A stretch of 64,000 nucleotides of DNA. It comes from Clostridiaceae bacterium AF10-41. Lineage in GTDB: Bacteria > Bacillota > Clostridia > Clostridiales > Clostridiaceae. The notes under the pieces were generated by a model. It made no database searches. It was not told the origin of the DNA and saw only the letters and a program-made list of their open reading frames with translations. Location: the NCBI GenBank assembly GCA_027686065.1, contig JAQCTH010000001.1, positions 62,001 through 126,000 on the forward strand, read 5' to 3'. The position numbers and the translations under genes were made by a program. Shown one piece after another: positions 17,168 through 26,200 of the stretch. Positions within the stretch are counted from its first letter, which is position 1. Each line of letters begins with the position of its first letter.

Positions 17168-20100
17168 ATGAAAGCTAAGGGGAAAAAGATACTTACTACT
17201 TTTTTAGCTATGACTTTAACTGTTACGACTATTAATTACTCAGCAGTATTTGCTAAAGACCTAACAACAAGTGCAAATACAAAACCAGAAAAACAAATAC
17301 TATTTGAAACATCTTTTGAGGATAATGAAACAAATAAAAATTTTTTAACTTCTATTATAGATGAAAAAAAAGGAAGTGAAAATGTATCAGGATTACCAAA
17401 AGAAATAGTTATTGATGGAAGCATTAATGACAAAATAATATTATCTAGTATTCAATCAAGTAGAAAATACAATGATAACGAAATTCCTCCAAATCTATTT
17501 GATGATGCAACAAACACAAAATTTTTAGCTTACGATCCGAGTGGAATAAATAGCACAAATAAAGCTTGGGTTTCCTTTGAAGTAAAGGAAGGAGTAGTAA
17601 TTGATCGTTATCAAATAGTAGCAGCTAATGATGCTCAGGAACGTGATCCAAAAGCTTGGACTTTATTAGCTTCAAATGATGGAACAATTTGGGAAAACTT
17701 AGACAAACAAAATAATCAGGTTTTTTCAGCTAGATATGAAAGAAAAGAATACAAAATAAAGAATGAAAAAGCATATAAGTTCTTTAAATTAGAAATTACA
17801 GAATTATATAAAGCTAATAATAATATGGCTCAATTGTCAGAACTAAACTTAGGAACTGGAATAAAAGAAGATGAAGAAACAGTTAGTAAAATGACAACAG
17901 TTATTACTAAGGGGCCTTCAGGAACATGGAATCAGGCTTCAGGCAAAGGCTGGACTGGAACTAAATCAGTTGAAATTTCAGGAATTCATAAGGGAAATGA
18001 GAGAGCATATTCCTATAATGTAATTTACAAAGATTTAGATGTAAAAGTGGATGAAGACACAAATTTAAGTTATACTATTTTCCCAAGCATACTTGATGAA
18101 AGTGACTATGACTATGATTATACTCAAATGCATATTGCAGTTGATATAGAATTTACTGATGGTTCATTTTTAAGTGATTTAAATGCAATAGATCAATATG
18201 ACACTAAGTTAAATCCTAAGGCACAAGGAGAAAGTAGAGTACTAACTACAAATCAATGGAACTATATTGCAAGTAATATAGGGATGGTTGCAAAGGGAAA
18301 GACAATTAAGAATATTTTAATAGCCTATGATAATAATGATAATCCAAAAGAAGTTGACGCAAAATTTAGAACTTATATTGATGATTTAAAGATTTATAAT
18401 GAGGAGCCAATTACTTTTACACATAAATCAGACTACGTCAATATTTTACGTGGTACAAATGATTCACCAAGTTTTTCACGTGGGTTAACAGCACCAGCAG
18501 TAACAATGCCTCATGGTTTTAATTTCTTTGCACCAGCTACTAACGCATCTGATAATAAGATTTATAATTATCAATTGAATGGTAATACATTAAAGCATAT
18601 AACCATTTCTCATGAACCATCTTATTGGGTTGGTGATCGTGGAACATGGCAATTTATGATAAACACCTCAGTTGATTCTACAAAAGTAACTAGCGCAAAT
18701 CAAATAAATTCATCAGCACGTCAAGCAGAATTCACTCATGAAAATGAAACAGCAAAAGCACATTATTATGCAGTAACTTTTAATGAAGGCTCAAATGCAA
18801 GTAATTCCACAATGGAAGTTACACCAACTGTACATGGTTCAGTTGCAAGATTTACATTTGATAAGGATTCACAAAACAGAAATATAATATTTGATTCTAC
18901 AAGAGCAAATGGAACATTAAAATTTAATAATGATGGAACATTTGAAGCATCAAGTAGTCATACTAGTAATGGAATGCAACCTATGTATATTTATGGTAAA
19001 TTCTCTGAAAAGCCAAAGAATACATCAGTTCAAAATACTAAACAAGGAATAGCAAGCTTTAATAGCGAAGTTGTTGAAATGAAACTTGCTACTTCATTTA
19101 TAAGTATAGATCAAGCAAAGAAAAACCTTGAATTAGAAATTACTAATAGTGATGATTTTGACTCAATTTTTACTAAAGCACAAAGCACATGGGATGATAC
19201 ATTAGACATGATAGATGTTAAAGGTGCAAGTAAAGATCAATTAACAACACTATATTCTAATTTATATAGATTGAATGCTTATCCTAACTTATTATCAGAA
19301 AATACTGGAACTAATGATAATCCAAATTGGAAGTATAAATCTCCATATGGAAATCATGATGTAGTAGAAGGAACATTATACTATAATAATGGATTCTGGG
19401 ACACTTATCGTACAGCATGGGCAGCATATGCACTATTTACACCAGAAAAGGATACTGAACTATTAAATGGTTTAGTTCAACATTATGTTGATCAGGGTTA
19501 TGTACCAAGATGGATAGCACCAGGTGGAACTAACTCAATGGTTGGTACAAGTTCAGATGTTATATTTGGTGATGCTATTGCTAAAGGAATAGATTTTAAT
19601 TGGCAAAGTGCTTATGAATCAGCAATCAAAAATGCGGCTGTTGTTTCTAATAACTTAACGAATGGTGGACGTGCGAATTTAAACAAGTCTATTTTTGAAG
19701 GTTATACAGCTCATGATTCACAAGGGGAAGGCTTCTCATGGTCAATTGAAGGTTATATAAATGACTATGGTCTTTATCAACTTGCTAATAAATTAGGGTA
19801 TGAAGATGAAGCTGCTTATTACTTAAACAGGGCACTAAACTATACTAAATTATTTAAATCTACTGGTGATACAGTAAATGATAAATGGTTAAGAGGAAGA
19901 AATGCTAATGGTGATTGGTCATATTCAGATGAAAACTTTAATCCATTCTTCTGGGGTGATGATTATACAGAAACTAATGCATTCAATATGTCAGTATCTG
20001 TGACTCAAGACGGTCAAGGCTTAGCTAATCTATACGGTGGAAGAGCTGCTTTGGCAGAAAAGATTGATACAATCTTTGAAACAAATGGAGACTATTGGGG

Positions 20101-23047
20101 ATACGGTGCAGTAGAAAGTGTAGGAGGTATCCACGAACAAAAAGAAGCAAGAGAAATAAAGTTAGGACAATATGGTCATTCAAACCAACCTTCTCACCAT
20201 ATTCCATATATGTACAATTATGCTGGAGAACCATGGAAAACTCAAAAATATGTAAGAGATATATTAGATCGTGCATATGTTGGAAGTGACTTTGGACAAG
20301 GATATATTGGGGATGAAGATAATGGTGAAATGAGTGCATGGTATATTTTCTCTGCACTAGGATTCTATCCAGTATCTATGGGTAATGATGAATATGCAAT
20401 TGGTTCACCATTATTCGAAGAAATGACTGTTCATTTAGATAATGGTAAGAGTATTACAGTAAAAGCTAACAATAATAGTGATGAAAATATTTATATTCAA
20501 TCAATGAAACTAAATGGAAAAGATTATAATAAAAATTATATAAAACATGAAGATGTTGCAAATGGCGCTGTAATAGAGTTCACTATGGGAAATACACCTA
20601 ATACAAATTGGGGTTCAAGTGAAGATTCATTACCTACATCAATTACTAAAAATGATGAAATACCAAATCCATTAGAAGATGTAACTATACCAGGGGTTCA
20701 AGAAGTTAGCGAACTAAGTGGTGATATAAATTCTGAAAGTGTTTACTCAAATATATCAGAAGCTAAGAAAATATTTGATAATGACTCTAATACTTCAGCC
20801 ACTCTAAATGCTAGTGGTAATAGTGAAATTATTTATAGCTTCATTAAGCCGACTAAAGTAAATATGTTAACATTAACTTCTGCAGATAAGGGAGAGGCTC
20901 CTACAGGTTATAAGTTGAGCGGAAGCTACGATGGAGTTAAATGGGAACCTATAGATGAAAGAAATGATTTAAAATTTGAGTGGAAACGTTATACAAGACC
21001 ATTTAATTTACCAGAAGAAAAAATTTCTGGATTTACACAATACAAATTAGAATTAGAAGGCGGAACAGATTTAGCAGAGGTGGAACTATTAGGTCAAGAA
21101 GGAGATACTTCATCAATTGATATAAATGTACTAAATAAAATGATTATTAGTGCAAAAACAATTAATCAAAGTAATTTACCTCAAGCAGCTAAGGATCTTC
21201 TAAATAGTGCAATTGAAAGTGCTGAAGCAGTGGTTAATAACGAAAATGCTACTCATGAGGAAATTGTTACTCAATATAATTTATTGAGTAATGTTAGAAG
21301 AAGAATTAATTCAATTAGGATTGCAAAGGACATTATTGAAGCAGAAGAATTTAATGATAAACATTCAAGTATAGTAAATGATGGAAAGAACATTGGAGGG
21401 GTAAAGAAAGGTACTTGGGTAAAATACAATGACATTGTATTTGCTGGTAATGAAGATACTTTAGAAATATTCTATGCTGCTCAAAACAAAGATGCTGGCG
21501 GTTATGCAGAGGTTCATATTGATAGTATGGATAGTGAAGCAGTTGCAAAAATAGAACTACCAACAACTGGTGAAAATTGGAGTAATTATGTTCTTGTTGA
21601 AGGAGACTTATTAAAGAATGTAGAACAAGGCTTACATGATGTATATCTAGTATTTAATAATGATACAAGTAAAGCATATGTTTCTAATGTAGATTACTTT
21701 AGATTTGGAAATAAAATTGAAGCCAATATAAATATAATTGGTGAAGGTAAAGTAAACGGTGGAAACGCTTATGAAGGCAGACCTTATACAATGACCTTTG
21801 ATGGAGATGTAACTTATGTATTTGTAAATGGTGCATCAGTAGAATTTGATAAGGAAAATAAATCATATACATTAGATAAGTTGACTTCTGATACTAAGAT
21901 TGATGTTGTATTTGGAGAATTAATTCCACATAAAATTGAAACTGATATTAAAGGTGGAAATGTAAGTGTTGAATTAAACAAAGGTGAAGCTGTAGGTTAT
22001 GAAGAGATAACATTGATAATTAAAAATATTGAAGAAGGAAAACTTTTATCAGTAGTAAAGATTAATGGAGAAAATGTAACAATTCCTAATTCTGTTGATG
22101 GTGTTTATACTATTAAATTATTAATGCCATTTGAGGATGCCAAAATAGAAGTTATATTAGAAGAACTTGTTGAGATGGTTAATATAAAAGTAAATCCTTC
22201 AGAACATGGAATAATTACCACAACGGCAGTAGATAATCAAATTGCTAAGGGTAAAGATTTAGTAATTACTGTTACTCCAGAACAAGGGTATAAATTAGCA
22301 TCACTGATTATAAATGGAGAAGATATTACAAAATTTGTAGAAGATAACAAGTTGACTTACAAAGAAGTAAATGAAAATTTAGAAATCACTACTACATTTG
22401 TTCTAGATACAAATAAAGAAGATTTGAATAAATTAATTGCTGCTTTATCTAATGAAAAAATTATAGAAAAGCTATTAGATGGTGTTAGTCAAGATATTGT
22501 TGATGAATTCAATAAAGCCTTAAGTAATGCTAAAAAAGTAAGTGAGAATATTAATTCAACACAACAAGCTATTGATGAAGCTTCTTCTACTTTAAGGACT
22601 GCAATTCAAAAAGTAATTGATTTTGAAAGAGTCAATAAAGAGGTTTTGAAAGATTATATAAAGGAAGTAGAAAACTTAGATTTAAGTAAATATACAGATA
22701 CAACTATAGCTGAGTTTAAAAATGCCTTAAATAATGCAAAGAATGTATTAAATAATGATTCAGCTACCCAAGATGAAGTAGATAAAGCTTTAAGTAAATT
22801 AAAAGCAGCAAAAGGGGCTTTAACTAAGGTAAATGAAAATCCAGGTACAGGAAACCCAGATCCGAATCCAGGTACAGAAAATCCAACTCCAAATCCAGGA
22901 ACAGAGAATCCAAATGAAGGAAATGGAAAAGGAAATGATGATTCATCACTTCCAGGAACAGGAGATGATTCCTCACTAAGTAAGTATATGTATGTTATGA
23001 TAAGCTTAAGTGCTGGATTATATTTAGTGTTAAAAAAAAGAAAATAA
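17168..23047 (+). CDS. Cell-wall-anchored GH92 alpha-mannosidase with Gln in place of the general-acid Glu
   Basis: 1959 residues. Approximate order: signal peptide 1-29, F5/8-type lectin-like domain 75-235, jelly-roll module 240-415, GH92 catalytic unit 418-1158, second F5/8 domain 1180-1315, a FIVAR helical repeat 1318-1375, CBM6-like domain 1390-1515, beta repeats 1520-1755, two FIVAR repeats 1757-1890, Pro/Asn/Glu-rich linker, LPGTG 1928-1932, membrane helix and KKRK tail for sortase anchoring. GH92 enzymes are calcium-dependent inverting exo-alpha-mannosidases. The base residues D1049 and D1051 in GDEDNGE are kept. At the general-acid place the family has NEPSHH; here it is N1006-Q1007-PSHH. 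Gln at this position is known in GH92 enzymes that remove mannose from mannose-1-phospho-6-mannose, where the leaving group needs no proton. That specificity is inference; surface GH92 identity is secure. Confidence 0.92.
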   Translation: MKAKGKKILTTFLAMTLTVTTINYSAVFAKDLTTSANTKPEKQILFETSFEDNETNKNFLTSIIDEKKGSENVSGLPKEIVIDGSINDKIILSSIQSSRKYNDNEIPPNLFDDATNTKFLAYDPSGINSTNKAWVSFEVKEGVVIDRYQIVAANDAQERDPKAWTLLASNDGTIWENLDKQNNQVFSARYERKEYKIKNEKAYKFFKLEITELYKANNNMAQLSELNLGTGIKEDEETVSKMTTVITKGPSGTWNQASGKGWTGTKSVEISGIHKGNERAYSYNVIYKDLDVKVDEDTNLSYTIFPSILDESDYDYDYTQMHIAVDIEFTDGSFLSDLNAIDQYDTKLNPKAQGESRVLTTNQWNYIASNIGMVAKGKTIKNILIAYDNNDNPKEVDAKFRTYIDDLKIYNEEPITFTHKSDYVNILRGTNDSPSFSRGLTAPAVTMPHGFNFFAPATNASDNKIYNYQLNGNTLKHITISHEPSYWVGDRGTWQFMINTSVDSTKVTSANQINSSARQAEFTHENETAKAHYYAVTFNEGSNASNSTMEVTPTVHGSVARFTFDKDSQNRNIIFDSTRANGTLKFNNDGTFEASSSHTSNGMQPMYIYGKFSEKPKNTSVQNTKQGIASFNSEVVEMKLATSFISIDQAKKNLELEITNSDDFDSIFTKAQSTWDDTLDMIDVKGASKDQLTTLYSNLYRLNAYPNLLSENTGTNDNPNWKYKSPYGNHDVVEGTLYYNNGFWDTYRTAWAAYALFTPEKDTELLNGLVQHYVDQGYVPRWIAPGGTNSMVGTSSDVIFGDAIAKGIDFNWQSAYESAIKNAAVVSNNLTNGGRANLNKSIFEGYTAHDSQGEGFSWSIEGYINDYGLYQLANKLGYEDEAAYYLNRALNYTKLFKSTGDTVNDKWLRGRNANGDWSYSDENFNPFFWGDDYTETNAFNMSVSVTQDGQGLANLYGGRAALAEKIDTIFETNGDYWGYGAVESVGGIHEQKEAREIKLGQYGHSNQPSHHIPYMYNYAGEPWKTQKYVRDILDRAYVGSDFGQGYIGDEDNGEMSAWYIFSALGFYPVSMGNDEYAIGSPLFEEMTVHLDNGKSITVKANNNSDENIYIQSMKLNGKDYNKNYIKHEDVANGAVIEFTMGNTPNTNWGSSEDSLPTSITKNDEIPNPLEDVTIPGVQEVSELSGDINSESVYSNISEAKKIFDNDSNTSATLNASGNSEIIYSFIKPTKVNMLTLTSADKGEAPTGYKLSGSYDGVKWEPIDERNDLKFEWKRYTRPFNLPEEKISGFTQYKLELEGGTDLAEVELLGQEGDTSSIDINVLNKMIISAKTINQSNLPQAAKDLLNSAIESAEAVVNNENATHEEIVTQYNLLSNVRRRINSIRIAKDIIEAEEFNDKHSSIVNDGKNIGGVKKGTWVKYNDIVFAGNEDTLEIFYAAQNKDAGGYAEVHIDSMDSEAVAKIELPTTGENWSNYVLVEGDLLKNVEQGLHDVYLVFNNDTSKAYVSNVDYFRFGNKIEANINIIGEGKVNGGNAYEGRPYTMTFDGDVTYVFVNGASVEFDKENKSYTLDKLTSDTKIDVVFGELIPHKIETDIKGGNVSVELNKGEAVGYEEITLIIKNIEEGKLLSVVKINGENVTIPNSVDGVYTIKLLMPFEDAKIEVILEELVEMVNIKVNPSEHGIITTTAVDNQIAKGKDLVITVTPEQGYKLASLIINGEDITKFVEDNKLTYKEVNENLEITTTFVLDTNKEDLNKLIAALSNEKIIEKLLDGVSQDIVDEFNKALSNAKKVSENINSTQQAIDEASSTLRTAIQKVIDFERVNKEVLKDYIKEVENLDLSKYTDTTIAEFKNALNNAKNVLNNDSATQDEVDKALSKLKAAKGALTKVNENPGTGNPDPNPGTENPTPNPGTENPNEGNGKGNDDSSLPGTGDDSSLSKYMYVMISLSAGLYLVLKKRK

Positions 23048-23071
23048 ATAGTTGTAATGAATAATTAAAGA

Positions 23072-23110
23072 GAGAGGTAAAGTATTGAATCTATACTTTA
23101 CCTCTTTTTT
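23072..23110 (+). terminator. Terminator between the two GH92 genes
   Basis: AGAGGTAAAGTA (23072-23083) pairs with TACTTTACCTCT (23093-23104), then TTTTT. The two mannosidase genes are therefore separate transcripts. Confidence 0.9.
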
Positions 23111-23145
23111 ATTATCTAAATACCAATTAACAGGGGTATAAAAAA

Positions 23146-23161
23146 TGTGAAAACTTTTACA
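23146..23161. promoter_or_regulatory. Operator-like palindrome / cre candidate before the second GH92 gene
   Basis: TGTGAAAACTTTTACA is nearly palindromic and matches the site before the first GH92 gene at 14 of 16 positions. Its inner part TGAAAACTTTTACA also fits the CcpA cre consensus with one mismatch, so CcpA or a dedicated regulator are both possible. Confidence 0.5.
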
Positions 23162-23251
23162 AAAGTTAAAAGTTATAGCATTTAATTTTCAATGTTAAAA
23201 TGAGGATATTACGAAAGTAAAATTATGAGATTATAGGAAAGGATGGGTAAA

Positions 23252-26200
23252 ATGAAAAAAACAAGAAAAAAAGGTTTGTTAGCAATTTCTTTAACAGCTG
23301 CATTTACATTAAATTTATGTAATACCTTTGCTTCACCAGTTATTAAAGCAAGTGCAGCAGAAGAAAGCTACACTCAATATGTTGATCCATTTGTTGGTAC
23401 AGATGTAGACTATGGGCAATTATTTCCAGGGAGTGTGGTTCCGTATGGATTAGTGAAATTAAGTCCAGACACATATCCACATAAAACAGATGATCATGCT
23501 GGATATGACTATAGCAAAGATCGTATTCAAGGATTCTCTCATACAAGGGTTGAAGGGGTAGGAGGACAAGGCTCAGGTGGAGATATACTTATTACACCTA
23601 CTTATGTAAACTATTCAGCAAGACCAGATGCAGCAACTAAAGGACAAAAGTATTCCCATGATAATGAAAGTGCAAATCCTGGATACTATAGTGTTGAATT
23701 AACCCCTAAAACTGGAAATGATAACAATGCAATAGATAATGAAAGCTTTGGAAATATTAAAGCTGAAATGACTTCAGATATTCATACTGGATACCATAAA
23801 TATACATTTCCTAAAGCTGGTGAGGTTTCATTATTACTAGATTTAAATTATACATACCATGGAACTGATATACGTAATGCAATATTAGATGTTGTTGAAA
23901 AAAATGAAAAATTTACATCTATTTCTGGTAGATTTAGTGGGAAAAATGTTAGTGGAAATGGAAAATATACACTATACTTTTACTTAGAAACAAATAAGCC
24001 AACAAAACAAGTAAAGACTTGGAATAACTCAACATTAACCGAGCAATCTTCACAAAAAGGAAATGATATAGGAGCAATCTTAGGCTTTGACGTTGCGCAA
24101 AATGAAGATGTAGAAATAAAAGTTAGTATTTCTACAATTAGCAGCGATCAAGCTAAAATTGATATGCATAATGAAATAGATGAATGGAATTTTGATAAAG
24201 TAAAAGCTAATGCTGATAGTAAATGGAATGAAATATTAAGTAAAGTTAAAGTGGAAAACTCAGCTAAAAGTGATCCTGATGGAAAGCTAAAGAAATTATT
24301 TTATACTCATTTATATCATATGTTTACCACACCTGTAAACGCAACTAGTACAACAGGAGAATTTAGAGCTACAGATACTAATGTATATGAAGCTGATGAT
24401 TATACTCACTATGATTCATGGACTTTATGGGATGATTTCCGTAAATATCCTATGATAGGATTAGTCCTTCCAGATATTTACAAAGATATAATTAGATCAT
24501 TAGCAAATACCATGGAATATGGAATAGGAACTTGGGGAATTGATACACAAACAGTACCGACTGTTCGTACTGAACATGCAGTTGCTCTACTAGCAGATGG
24601 AGTAGCTAAAGGTTTTACTGATATAGAAAATTTATTACCAGCTTATGAAAAAGCTAAACAAATTGCAAATAATACTGTAAATGAAGAAGCCCAAAGATTA
24701 GGATATATAAAAGGAAGAGTGGATAAGACAGTTGAATTTTCTTACGATGATTGGGCAATTTCATTCTTATCAAAAGCATTAGGAAATGAAGAAGAATATG
24801 AATATTATTTAAATCGTTCTTTCAATTATAAAAACTTATATAAAGAAGATGCAGTTCAAACAAGCGATGGAAATATAGGATTATTATGGCCAAAAGATGC
24901 AAATGGAAATTGGATGACTGCCAACCCAGAAAAGTATGGAGACAACGGATTATACCAAGGGACTTTATGGCAATATACTTGGTGGGATTCAAATGATGTA
25001 AATGGATTAATGGATCTTATGGGTGGAAAAGAAAATATGTTAAAAGCATTATCAAGATTATATGGTGAACAAGATCCTGATAATGGAAAAGCAATGCTTC
25101 ATACAAACACTAACGAAATAGATTTACACACTCCTTATTTATTTAATTTTGCTGGAAAACCAAGCAGAACTCAATATTGGGTAAGAAACATTTATACTAA
25201 AGAAACATGGAATCGTTATAGTGGAACTGGTGAGTATAAGCAACCTATTTATGATTATGTATATAAATTAAGTCCAGATGGATTTATGGAAACTATGGAT
25301 GATGATGCAGGAACAATGGCTTCAATGTTTGTTGCAGCAGCAATGGGTTTGTTCCCAATGACTCCAGGAGATACAACATTCCAAATAGGAACACCATTTT
25401 TTGAAAAGGTAACACTAGATGTAGGAAATGGAAAAATATTTGTTATAGAAGCAAATAATGTATCAGAAGATAATTTTTATATTCAATCAGCGACATTAAA
25501 TGGAAAGTCTTTCGATCGTACATGGGTAGATTATTCAGAAATTATTAGAGGTGGAAAATTATCATTCAATATGGGATCAGAGCCATCTAATTGGGCAGAA
25601 AATGGAGTTCCTGCTATGTCAAGTAGTGATAATATAAATACAGAGGTTTTTGATAAAAAAGATCCGATAGCATATACTACTTCTACTTTCAACGAAGGTG
25701 ATGCAAATGATGGAAGTATAAAAAATAATATTGTTATTACTTCAAAGAATATAGGATTTACTGGTAATATAAACGAGGATTATTTATCTAATGGAAAAAT
25801 TAAAATAAGTAATATACCAGAAGGTTTGAGTGCATCAGCAGTTAAAACAAGTGAAAATACTATAGAAGTAAAATTAAATGGAAAAGCACTAAAACATGAT
25901 TTAAATGATAGTATTGGCGATTTAACTATTGAATTAAATGATAATGCATTTAATTCATCAGTAGATAGTATTCGTCAAATAAAGAATAACATTAAAATAA
26001 TGTTTAAAGATGATTATTTAGAATATAGCGAAAATATATTAAAAGAAAGTAAAGATGATGATGGAAGAATAAGTGATAATGTTACTATCACATTAAGTGG
26101 AAATTCTAAATTTTCAGGAGAAATTGGAGAAGATTTTGTAGAAGAGAATAAATTAACAATAGACTCTTTACCAGAGGGACTAATAGCTGTAGCTAAAAAA

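Noticed and set aside
20025..20357. Minus-strand open frames within the GH92 genes
   Set aside because: Composition (His, Leu, Gln, Tyr-rich) is that of a shadow of a well-supported gene on the other strand.
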